Assembly (NCBI RefSeq): GCF_000092305.1
Contig: NC_014122.1
Span: 434,001-498,000, forward strand
Source of the DNA: Methanocaldococcus infernus ME
GTDB taxonomy: Archaea; AGJL01; Methanococci; Methanococcales; Methanocaldococcaceae
Direction of reading: 5' to 3'
Length of the DNA: 64,000 nucleotides
The translations under genes and the position numbers were made by a program. The notes under the pieces are model-generated. The model saw only the letters and a program-made list of their open reading frames with translations. It did not search any database and was not told where the DNA came from. This document shows positions 48,266 through 55,844 of the stretch, one piece after another; positions within the stretch are counted from its first letter, which is position 1, and each line of letters opens with the position of its first letter.

Positions 48266-48877
48266 ATGAGTCTATTAAAGCCAATTTTCAAGCTTATTGA
48301 GATATCTAAAGAAGCTGTTTCTAATATGGAAGGTGCCTTTTCTGAGCTAACTGGGGAAAATGTAAATATCTTCTTTTTAGGGTTAAGATTTGCTTTAATT
48401 GATTTTGTCCCTGAACAGTTTGGAGAGGAATTTTATAAATCTGTTAGAATAGACTTTAATGGAGCCTTGTCTGGGAAGAGTTTAATTTTAATCCCAGAAA
48501 AAGATGCTGTGAAGTTAGAAAAGCTTTTATTAGTTGATATTTTATGGGATAGCTTAGTTCATAAATCTGATCTTCCAGATTATGAAGAGCTGGAAAGCTC
48601 TTTAATTGGAGAGGTAGGAAATATAGTAGTATCAGCATTTTTAAATGTCTTTGCAAATAAATTAAAAGATGAGATTAACATAACTCCACCTGAGTTTATT
48701 AAGGATGTAGGATTTTCAATAGTTGAGAGTGTAATAGCTGAAATTTCTGAAAAAAGTGATGTAGTTATGCTATTTGACATAAAAGTAGAGATAATAGGAA
48801 AATTCCCAATAAAATGTTATTTATTAATTTTAATAGACCCAGACTCACTATCTAAGTTAGACAAGCTCTTTACTTAG
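48266..48877 (+). CDS. cheC: CheC-family chemotaxis protein
   Basis: A 203-residue protein from the ATG at 48266, preceded by AAGGGGGATTG; an upstream start at 48236 lacks a site. It has the duplicated alpha/beta layout of CheC/CheX. The second half carries the intact phosphatase motif ESSLIGEVGNIVVSAFLN. The first half reads EISKEAVSNMEGAFSEL, where the usual E-x-x-N spacing is altered, so perhaps only one site is active. It would dephosphorylate CheY-P. It converges on cheR with an eight-base overlap. Confidence 0.8.
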   Translation: MSLLKPIFKLIEISKEAVSNMEGAFSELTGENVNIFFLGLRFALIDFVPEQFGEEFYKSVRIDFNGALSGKSLILIPEKDAVKLEKLLLVDILWDSLVHKSDLPDYEELESSLIGEVGNIVVSAFLNVFANKLKDEINITPPEFIKDVGFSIVESVIAEISEKSDVVMLFDIKVEIIGKFPIKCYLLILIDPDSLSKLDKLFT

Positions 48878-49724
48878 CATCAACTGGCTTCTGATAAATT
48901 CTCTCTCTTGCATTGTAAGTTTTAAATAATTTTTTAGCTTCTCCATGTAAGATTTCAGTTTTTCCTAAGACTAAAAAGCCTCCAGGGTTTAGAGCTTCAT
49001 AGAACTTTAAAAATATTTGCTCTTGAACCTTTTTATCAAAGTATATAATAACATTTCTACATAGAACCATGTCCATATCTTTTAAAGGTGGATCCTTAAT
49101 TAAGTCATGATATTGAAACTTAACATACTTCTTAACTATTGGCTTTATCATGTATTCCTCTTCATTGAGCTTAGTAAAGTACTTCTCTATAATATTTGGA
49201 GGCAAATTTTTCAATTGTTTTATGTGATAAACTCCTCTTCTTGCTTTATTTAAAACTTCCTTATCTATATCTGTTCCTATGATAGTAACATTTAATAGCT
49301 TCCTTTTATATTTCTCCATAGCTTCATTCACTATAATAGCTATTCCATATGGTTCCTCTCCAGAAGAACAACCAGCACTCCAAATTCTTATTTTTCTTCT
49401 TGTTCTGTCAGAAACCCATCCCTCTATAATCTTCTGAATTTCCTTATAAACAGTTATATCTCTCCAGAACTCTGTAACATTAACTGTTAAAGTCTCTGCA
49501 AGTTCCTCATGCTCCTCTTTATGAGTTCTTAAATATTCATAATACTCTTTTAGTGAGTTACACTTAGTAGCCTTTAACCTAACCCTCAACCTTCTTAAGA
49601 TATAGTTAGGCTTATATTGACTAACATCTATCTTTAGCACATTTTTTATAAAATCAACAATCCTTTTATAATACAATTTTTCAGTTGGATCTAACTTTTC
49701 AGGGGAATCTACAAGAGTAACCAT
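48870..49724 (-). CDS. cheR: Chemotaxis protein methyltransferase CheR
   Basis: A 284-residue CheR. The helical N-terminal domain includes NYILRRLRVRLKATKCNSLKEY. The SAM-binding domain has TVNVTEFWRD, RIWSAGCSSGEEPYGIAI, IIGTDIDKEVL, VLCRNVIIYFDK and NPGGFLVLGKTE. It methylates glutamates on methyl-accepting chemoreceptors. AGGAGGAGAAATAAAT precedes the ATG at 49724, three bases after the ZPR1 stop. Receptors, cheA and cheY are not in the window. Confidence 0.95.
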   Translation of the reverse strand: MVTLVDSPEKLDPTEKLYYKRIVDFIKNVLKIDVSQYKPNYILRRLRVRLKATKCNSLKEYYEYLRTHKEEHEELAETLTVNVTEFWRDITVYKEIQKIIEGWVSDRTRRKIRIWSAGCSSGEEPYGIAIIVNEAMEKYKRKLLNVTIIGTDIDKEVLNKARRGVYHIKQLKNLPPNIIEKYFTKLNEEEYMIKPIVKKYVKFQYHDLIKDPPLKDMDMVLCRNVIIYFDKKVQEQIFLKFYEALNPGGFLVLGKTEILHGEAKKLFKTYNARERIYQKPVDAK

Positions 49725-49726
49725 AT

Positions 49727-50308
49727 TTATTTCTCCTCCTTTTTCTTTTCAAATATTAAAATGTCTCCTCTCAATTTTTTAGCCTCTTCCTCATCTAAGA
49801 TCTCTTCCTCTACACCCTCTCCAATAATAGCACTGTGTCCAAGGGGATCTGTTAACACTAATGTAACTTCTTCCTCCCCTTTCTTAACCTTCTCTATCCT
49901 TTCCCTTAACTTTTCAGCCTTCTCCTTCTGTTCTTCAGTTTCAGCCCATCTTATAAGAGTTTGTAAGATGTTATCAACTCTATCTAAAACTCCTTCAACA
50001 TTACTAACAAAGCCCTCAGCTAATGGGCCAGGAGTTATTTCTACCCCAAGCTCAGGGATTTCAATATAACCAGTTGAGCTTCTTATAACTCTCTTACATA
50101 GATCTTTTTCTCCCTTAACCTTTAACTTATATCTTGAAGGTTCCCTCACTTCTAAGGGAAAGATGTCACATCTTCTAAATCCACAGTTTTCACAAATCAT
50201 AGTGGTTTCTAAAACCTCTCCAAAGTAAGGGATATTTATTTTATTATTTATGACTTTTAAAGTTCCTTTCCCTTTACAAACAGGGCAGTCAAGTCTTGAC
50301 TCTTCCAT
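49727..50308 (-). CDS. ZPR1-type zinc-finger protein
   Basis: A 193-residue protein with the ZPR1 zinc finger CPVCKGKG...CENCGFRRCDI. The following domain contains EVREPSRYKLKV, VIRSSTGYIEIPELG, ITPGPLAEGFVSNVEG and LTDPLGHSAI. In eukaryotes ZPR1 works with elongation factor 1A; the archaeal single-module form is of uncertain role. It lies between tfrA and cheR on the same strand. Confidence 0.92.
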   Translation of the reverse strand: MEESRLDCPVCKGKGTLKVINNKINIPYFGEVLETTMICENCGFRRCDIFPLEVREPSRYKLKVKGEKDLCKRVIRSSTGYIEIPELGVEITPGPLAEGFVSNVEGVLDRVDNILQTLIRWAETEEQKEKAEKLRERIEKVKKGEEEVTLVLTDPLGHSAIIGEGVEEEILDEEEAKKLRGDILIFEKKKEEK

Positions 50309-50311
50309 AGG

Positions 50312-51886
50312 CTACAACCTCTTTAAGTATTCTTCAACATCATAATTATTTTTTTCAAATTTAATTTTATTTTCTCTTATAATAATGTTTCCTCTCCACT
50401 CCTCCTTAGTTTCAGGATAATCTTCCCTATAATGAGCTCCTCTACTCTCTTTTCTATATAGAGCAGATTCTATAACCAACTTACTAACAGTTATCATATT
50501 TTTTAGCTCAAAATACTTTTGTAAATTTCCTCCAACATTCTCTAAATCTATACTTTCAATCTCTTTCAAAGCTTTCTTTAAGCCTTCCTCATTTCTTATG
50601 ATTGAGACATGGTTCCACATCAATTTTTTCACTTTCTCTATATATTTCTCAGCTTTCTCTTCTCCACTTGGTAATTCTATATCTACATAAATTTTCTCTA
50701 TTTTCTCATCTTCAATGAACTCTAAAGCTGACCTCCCAGCAATGGCTCCAAAGACTTGAGTGTCAGCTAAGGCATTCCCTCCAAGTCTATTAGCTCCATG
50801 AACTCCTCCAGCAACCTCTCCACAGGCAAATAGTCCTTCAATGTTGGTTTTGCAATGCTCATCTATCCTTAACCCTCCCATGAAGTGATGAGCTGTAGGA
50901 GAGACAAGCATAGGCTCTTTTCTAATATCTATCCCAAGCCTTAAAAACTGCCTTAAGGTTGTTTCTAACCTTTTTTCAATAACCTCACTTGGTAAGTGAG
51001 AGACATCTAAATAAACTCCTCCATTAACTCCTCTACCTTCTTGTATCTCTCTATATATGGCTCTTGCCACAACATCCCTTGTAGCTAACTCCATTCTCTC
51101 TTTATCATATCTCTCCATGAACCTCTCTTTATTTTTGTTTAGTAATATTCCTCCCTCTCCTCTAACTGCTTCAGTAACCAATATTCCCTTCCCCACTATT
51201 CCAGTAGGGTGAAATTGAACCATCTCCATATCTATTAGCTCAGCTCCTTCATTATATGCCAAAGCAAAGCCATCTCCTGTTTTTTGTATTGGATTTGAAG
51301 TTATTGGATATAGTTGTCCAGCTCCTCCTGTGGCTAAGATTGTGGCTTTAGCAAAAATTGGAAAAATTTTTTCATTAATTAAGTCTAAAAATAAGGCTCC
51401 ATAACATCTATTATTTTCAACTATCAACTTGATGGCCATAACCTCCTCTAAAACCTTTATCCTCTCAAATTTATTTATATATTCTAACAAACCTCTAATA
51501 ATCTCATGCCCTGTCCTATCTCCAGAGTAGCAAGTTCTTGGGAAGGATTGGCCTCCAAATGGTCTTTGAGCTATAAACTTCCCTTTCCTGTCAAATAGAG
51601 AGCCAAACTTTTCTAAGTTTATTAACTCCTTTGGAGCATTCTTAACCAAGAGCTCAACTAATCTAAAATTGTTTATAAAGGCTCCACCCTTTACAGTGTC
51701 ATAAAAGTGTTTTTTGAAGCTATCTTCTTTATGGAAGACAGCATTGTAACCACCTTCAGCCATCACAGTACAGCCACTCTTTCCAAGTAAGCCTTTAACA
51801 GCTATTATAACATCTACTCCTCTACACTCAATAGCAGCCCTTAAAGCAGCTCCTCCTCCACCTATGATTAAGATGTCAGTGATCAA
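50312..51886 (-). CDS. tfrA: Thiol:fumarate reductase subunit A
   Basis: A 524-residue flavoprotein of the fumarate reductase/succinate dehydrogenase family. It has ILIIGGGGAALRAAIE, the FAD-attachment region GCTVMAEGGYNA, CYSGDRTGHE, the active-site HPTGIVGKG and EAVRGEGGILL, HHFMGGLRID and GGVHGANRLGGNALADT, ending ESRGAHYREDYP. In methanogens TfrA pairs with TfrB to reduce fumarate with CoM-SH and CoB-SH. TfrB is not adjacent. It starts at a TTG with GGTGAGCTC upstream. Confidence 0.9.
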   Translation of the reverse strand: MITDILIIGGGGAALRAAIECRGVDVIIAVKGLLGKSGCTVMAEGGYNAVFHKEDSFKKHFYDTVKGGAFINNFRLVELLVKNAPKELINLEKFGSLFDRKGKFIAQRPFGGQSFPRTCYSGDRTGHEIIRGLLEYINKFERIKVLEEVMAIKLIVENNRCYGALFLDLINEKIFPIFAKATILATGGAGQLYPITSNPIQKTGDGFALAYNEGAELIDMEMVQFHPTGIVGKGILVTEAVRGEGGILLNKNKERFMERYDKERMELATRDVVARAIYREIQEGRGVNGGVYLDVSHLPSEVIEKRLETTLRQFLRLGIDIRKEPMLVSPTAHHFMGGLRIDEHCKTNIEGLFACGEVAGGVHGANRLGGNALADTQVFGAIAGRSALEFIEDEKIEKIYVDIELPSGEEKAEKYIEKVKKLMWNHVSIIRNEEGLKKALKEIESIDLENVGGNLQKYFELKNMITVSKLVIESALYRKESRGAHYREDYPETKEEWRGNIIIRENKIKFEKNNYDVEEYLKRL

Positions 51887-52457
51887 AAGAGCTCACCTTC
51901 TTTAGTATGTAAGATCTCCACTTATCCCAATACTCTTTTCCTTCTTCTATGTTGTAGGTTTGTAGTATAATATAGTAAAGTCCAACCCTTTGATAGAAAC
52001 AGTAGCTGATAGAAATATTTCTATCAAGAGGAATAAACTTATAAATCTTGTAATTTCCAAGCTTATCTCTTTCTTCTTTCACTTCAACCTTATTAAATAA
52101 ATAGGCATTAGACAAGTCAATAGGCTCTTTTGAAATGACAAATGTTATATTCTTATATTTTTTTATTATTTCATTGTTGTAAGTCATTGTTTCTGAATAT
52201 GGAAGCTCTAAAAATAGCTCTTCAGGATCTAAGTTTATAGTGCTGTAAATTATCTTTTCCTCACTAATATTTTTTAGCTCTTCTTTAGTATTATTTTCAC
52301 TGTTATTTTGTGTGGAATTGTTTATTGTTATGGGGTTAAATTTAGTTTTATTATTTTTTATACTCTTATTTTCCTCTTTAACTTTAATCTCCTCCTTACT
52401 AAGATTTAGACAGCCAAGTATTAGCAAAAAAATTAATAAAAATAAGAGTTTCCTCAA
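51876..52457 (-). CDS. Putative lipoprotein of unknown function
   Basis: A 193-residue protein from a TTG at 52457, preceded by GGTGAG, which itself forms the end of cobA. The N-terminus RKLLFLLIFLLILGCLN has a lipobox-like LILGC. A low-complexity Asn/Lys/Glu/Thr linker (about 18-65) follows, then a globular domain (about 70-190) with SYCFYQRVGLYYIILQTYN. No family was recognised. It overlaps the start of tfrA by 11 bases. Confidence 0.6.
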   Translation of the reverse strand: MRKLLFLLIFLLILGCLNLSKEEIKVKEENKSIKNNKTKFNPITINNSTQNNSENNTKEELKNISEEKIIYSTINLDPEELFLELPYSETMTYNNEIIKKYKNITFVISKEPIDLSNAYLFNKVEVKEERDKLGNYKIYKFIPLDRNISISYCFYQRVGLYYIILQTYNIEEGKEYWDKWRSYILKKVSSFDH

Positions 52458-52458
52458 T

Positions 52459-53163
52459 TTACTCACCTTCTAAGACATTAACAACTTTCCCAACCACTAT
52501 GATCCCTGGAGGTTCTATATCTTTAGCTTTCTCAACTATATCCTTTAAAGTACCTTTAATAACCCTCTGCTCTTTTGTGAAGCCCTTTAATATTATGGCT
52601 ATTGGCTCATCCTCTCCTCTACTTTTCATAAGCTCTTTAACAATATTTTCTAAGTTAGTTATACCCATAAGAATAACTAAAGTGTCTGCCACAAATTTAC
52701 TATAGTCTATCTTCTTCTCCCCTTCTTTCTCATGTCCTGTTGTTATAGTTACTGACTTAGCTACTCCTCTATGTGTTAAAGGAATTCCAACAACCTCAGG
52801 CACAGCAATGGCTGAGCTAACTCCTGGAACTACCTCATAGGGAATATTATTCTTCTTTAGCTCTAAAATCTCTTCCCCTCCTCTCCCAAAGATAAAGGGA
52901 TCTCCTCCTTTTAATCTAACAACTTTTTTCCCTTCCTTAGCTTTCTCAACTAATATTCTATTTATCTCCTCCTGCTTAAATGAATGCCTCCCTTTCCTCT
53001 TACCAACATAGATAAGCTCAGCATCTTTCTTAGCTTCTTTTAAAATTTCCTTATCAATTAAGTCATCATAAACTATAACATCAGCCTCTTTTATTAATTT
53101 TAGAGCTTTTAGGGTTATTAACTCCTTATCTCCTGGTCCAGCACCAACAATATAAACTTTCAT
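52459..53163 (-). CDS. cobA: Uroporphyrinogen-III C-methyltransferase
   Basis: A 234-residue SUMT that makes precorrin-2 for cobamide and F430 synthesis. The motifs are VYIVGAGPGDKELITLKAL, VRLKGGDPFIFGRGGEE, VPGVSSAIAVPEVVGIPLTHRG, ILMGITN and GKVVN. The ATG at 53163 follows AGGTGG and lies 35 bases from a TATA box; an upstream ATG at 53241 would place that TATA box inside the gene. Precorrin-2 also feeds cbiD elsewhere in the window. Confidence 0.95.
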   Translation of the reverse strand: MKVYIVGAGPGDKELITLKALKLIKEADVIVYDDLIDKEILKEAKKDAELIYVGKRKGRHSFKQEEINRILVEKAKEGKKVVRLKGGDPFIFGRGGEEILELKKNNIPYEVVPGVSSAIAVPEVVGIPLTHRGVAKSVTITTGHEKEGEKKIDYSKFVADTLVILMGITNLENIVKELMKSRGEDEPIAIILKGFTKEQRVIKGTLKDIVEKAKDIEPPGIIVVGKVVNVLEGE

Positions 53164-53197
53164 CAAACCACCTAACAAGGTTTTTGGTAAAGTTAGT

Positions 53198-53206
53198 TTT
53201 ATATAA
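53198..53206 (-). promoter_or_regulatory. TATA box for cobA
   Basis: The minus strand reads TTTATATAA about 35 bases before the cobA ATG, giving a leader of around 10 bases. The sequence is partly palindromic, but on the plus strand it lies about 50 bases from the tRNA-Sec start, which is too far. A weaker TTTAATAG at 53221-53228 is better placed for the tRNA gene. Confidence 0.5.
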
Positions 53207-53256
53207 AGGATAATAGTACTTTTAATAGTGCTCCTATCCAAAACCTATTTTTACGT

Positions 53257-53345
53257 GGCGCGGGGTACCGGGCTTGGTAGCCCGGGGCGGACTTCAGATC
53301 CGTCGAGGGCGATGGCCCTCGGGGTTCGATTCCCCCCCCGCGCCG
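53257..53345 (+). tRNA. tRNA-Sec (anticodon UCA)
   Basis: A GC-rich 89-base gene in AT-rich DNA. The acceptor stem has nine perfect pairs (GGCGCGGGG with CCCCGCGCC). The D stem is long (CCGGGC with GCCCGG). The anticodon loop CTTCAGA contains TCA at 53294-53296. A six-pair variable arm (GAGGGC-gatg-GCCCTC) is followed by a four-pair T stem (GGGG-TTCGATT-CCCC). The 9+4 acceptor/T arrangement, long D stem and large variable arm are diagnostic of archaeal tRNA-Sec. G73 is the discriminator and CCA is not encoded. It reads the UGA of fruA. Confidence 0.98.
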
Positions 53346-53350
53346 TTTTT
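53346..53350 (+). terminator. Oligo-T terminator after tRNA-Sec
   Basis: A run of five T residues follows the discriminator base directly. Archaeal RNA polymerase commonly terminates at such U-runs after tRNA genes. The CooC-like gene begins about 20 bases later. Confidence 0.5.
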
Positions 53351-53370
53351 TAGCTTAATTTGGGATAAAA

Positions 53371-54123
53371 ATGATAGTTGCAGTTAGTGGTAAGGGAGGA
53401 GTAGGAAAAACTGCTTTTACAACTTTGTTAGTTAAAGCTCTTTCAAAGAAAAATAAAAATATTTTGGTTGTTGATGCTGATCCAGACTCTAATCTTCCAG
53501 ACACTCTTGGAGTTGAGGTAGAAAAGACAGTTGGAGATATTAGGGAGGAGTTAAAGAAGATTGTTGAGAGTAAAAAAGAGCTACCTGGAGGAATGTCAAA
53601 GTTAGAGTTTTTAAAGAGTAAAATTTATGAGATCTTGGTTGAGACTGATAACTATGATCTCTTAGTCATGGGAAGGCCTGAAGGTAGTGGCTGTTACTGT
53701 AGTGTCAATAACTGGCTTAGGCAAATTATAGATGAGCTCTCTAAGTATTATGACTATGTTATTATTGACACTGAAGCAGGCTTAGAGCATTTAAGTAGAA
53801 GAACTACACAGAATGTAGATTTAATGATAGTTGTAACTGATCCATCAAAGAGGGGTTTAAAAACAGCTGAGAGGATAAAGAAGTTGGCTAATGAGTTGGA
53901 AGTTAAGTTTAAAGATATCTATGTTGTAGCTAACAAGGTTAAGCCTGAATATGAGAAGTTGGTTGAAGAGTATGCAAAAGAGCTAAACTTAAAGTTGATT
54001 GGTAAGCTTCCATACAATAAGGAGATAGCTGAGTATGATTTAAAAGGCATTCCTCTATGGAACCTTCCTGAGGACAATGAAGCTTATAAGAGAGTTAAAG
54101 AGATTGTAGATAAGTATCTTTAA
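53371..54123 (+). CDS. CooC-like P-loop ATPase (MinD/ParA superfamily)
   Basis: A 250-residue ATPase with deviant Walker A SGKGGVGKTAF (7-14), VVDADPDSNLPDTLG and Walker B YVIIDTEAGLEHLSRR. It contains GSGCYCSVNNWLR with Cys108 and Cys110, the Cys-X-Cys that binds nickel at the dimer interface of CooC. CooC delivers Ni to carbon monoxide dehydrogenase. In a methanogen this fits CODH/acetyl-CoA synthase or another nickel enzyme; no such gene is nearby. It converges on atwA with a four-base overlap. Confidence 0.82.
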   Translation: MIVAVSGKGGVGKTAFTTLLVKALSKKNKNILVVDADPDSNLPDTLGVEVEKTVGDIREELKKIVESKKELPGGMSKLEFLKSKIYEILVETDNYDLLVMGRPEGSGCYCSVNNWLRQIIDELSKYYDYVIIDTEAGLEHLSRRTTQNVDLMIVVTDPSKRGLKTAERIKKLANELEVKFKDIYVVANKVKPEYEKLVEEYAKELNLKLIGKLPYNKEIAEYDLKGIPLWNLPEDNEAYKRVKEIVDKYL

Positions 54124-55763
54124 CTCATAAACTTGGCTTCACTTTTCTTTATGAACTCTTCACAGATCTCTTCTGGCTTCCCTTCTTTTACCTCACTTCT
54201 ATCAAGTAAGATGGCTCTATCACTAATCTCCTTTATAAAGTCAATATGATGAGAAACCAACACTATAGTTGTCCCAAATTTTTCATTGATCTTTTTTAAA
54301 TAGTTGGCTACATCTCTTAAAGTTATTGGATCAAGGTCTCCAAATGGCTCATCTAAGAACAAGATTTTAGGCTTAGTTATTAACTCCAAGGCTATAGCTA
54401 CTCTAACCTTCTCTCCACCACTAAGCTCAGAAACCTTCTTCTTTAAGATTTCCTTACTTAGATCTAAAGCCTCTAAAATATCTTCTGGATTAAAGTCTTC
54501 AACAATTGGAGGGAAAAGTTTATAAATTATCTCTTCACTCAAGCCAAGCTTTTGTAACTTGGAAATCCTTTCAGATTCTGGAAGATCTATTAACTGATAA
54601 AGAGAATCAACAATCTTCTCTGAGAGGTTTAGCTCTTTAGCTAATGCCTTTGCATGAGCTATAGCCTTTTCTCCCTTTAACCCTAACCTATATTTTAAAA
54701 GATTCTCAACTGTTTGATAGTAAGGGAGAGAAAATTCTTGATGCATTATTCCTATCCTTTTCCTTAACTCTACCCTCTCCCAACCAAAGTTTTTAAGGTT
54801 AACACCATCAACTATTATCTCCCCCTCATCTGGCAACTCTAAACCAGCCATTAGTCTAATGAGAACTGTTTTCCCTACACCACTTGGGCCAATGATAGAA
54901 ACTATTTCTCCCTCTCTTACATAGAAAGAGATGTTCTTTAAATTTAGTGTTTCCCCTCCATGGACAACATAGTATCTCTTAGAGACATTTTTAACCTCTA
55001 TTATCTTTTTATCCTTTATATTTGGTTTCCTCTTATATGGCTCTTTCATATCCTTTAAAAATTCTTTTAGCACTTCTCCAACTTCTCCATCCATTTTAAC
55101 TTTTCCATTTTCTAAAAGAATGGCTCTATCACAAAGATACTCATGAACATCTGGTAGGTGAGAGGTTAAGATAACTGTGATCTCTAACTTATCCCTAATA
55201 TTTTTTATAGCATCTAATAACTTCTGCTTAGAGGCTGGGCAAGCCATTGTTCCTGGCTCATCCAATAGTAAAACTCCCTCTCTCTTTAAATAGAGCTTAG
55301 TTATCTGTCTTGCTAATATTAGCCTCTGTTTCTCTCCACCACTTAATATATTTGCAAAGGCATCCTTCTTATGCTCTAAGCCAACCAACTTTAAGATCTC
55401 TATAGCCTCCCTCTCATACTCTTCCCACTCTTCCTCAATAGGTAGAGATTCATCAGCATTATTTTTTATAGCATACAACTTTCTTATCACATTGTTTATA
55501 ACTGGCTCTGCCCAGAGGGCAAAATTTCTCTGTAAGTGAATGGCTGTAACTTCTTTAAAGTTTTCTTTCCTTCCTAAAATTTCAACCTCTCCCTCATCAT
55601 AATCTAAGGAGCCTCTTAAAATTTTAATTAATGTACTCTTCCCAGCTCCACTTCTTCCAACAATCCCTAAGATTTCTCCTTTCTTAACATTGAAGCTGAC
55701 TTTATTTAGAACTACTCTATCATTGTACTTCTTAACTAAATCTTTAACTTTGACAGCCAACAT
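54120..55763 (-). CDS. atwA: Methyl-coenzyme M reductase activation component A2
   Basis: A 547-residue soluble protein with two ABC ATPase domains and no membrane helices. The first has Walker A VGRSGAGKST and signature LSGGEKQR; the second has IGPSGVGKTV, signature LSGGEKVRVA and Walker B ILFLDEPFGDLDP. The inserted segments and family wording (TAIHLQRNFALW, IGIMHQEFSLPYYQT) match methanogen component A2, which uses ATP to reductively activate methyl-CoM reductase. GGAGGTAAATAACAAT precedes the ATG. Confidence 0.93.
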   Translation of the reverse strand: MLAVKVKDLVKKYNDRVVLNKVSFNVKKGEILGIVGRSGAGKSTLIKILRGSLDYDEGEVEILGRKENFKEVTAIHLQRNFALWAEPVINNVIRKLYAIKNNADESLPIEEEWEEYEREAIEILKLVGLEHKKDAFANILSGGEKQRLILARQITKLYLKREGVLLLDEPGTMACPASKQKLLDAIKNIRDKLEITVILTSHLPDVHEYLCDRAILLENGKVKMDGEVGEVLKEFLKDMKEPYKRKPNIKDKKIIEVKNVSKRYYVVHGGETLNLKNISFYVREGEIVSIIGPSGVGKTVLIRLMAGLELPDEGEIIVDGVNLKNFGWERVELRKRIGIMHQEFSLPYYQTVENLLKYRLGLKGEKAIAHAKALAKELNLSEKIVDSLYQLIDLPESERISKLQKLGLSEEIIYKLFPPIVEDFNPEDILEALDLSKEILKKKVSELSGGEKVRVAIALELITKPKILFLDEPFGDLDPITLRDVANYLKKINEKFGTTIVLVSHHIDFIKEISDRAILLDRSEVKEGKPEEICEEFIKKSEAKFMS

Positions 55764-55844
55764 ATTGTTATTTACCTCCTAACTAAAAGTTTTTAAGTAA
55801 TCTAAAATTAAATAAACATTAAATAGTTGATTGGGGGATCATTA

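Noticed and set aside
53198-53206. TATA box as promoter of tRNA-Sec
   Set aside because: It lies about 50 bases from the tRNA start, while archaeal promoters act at about 25-30 bases. Its position fits cobA on the other strand.
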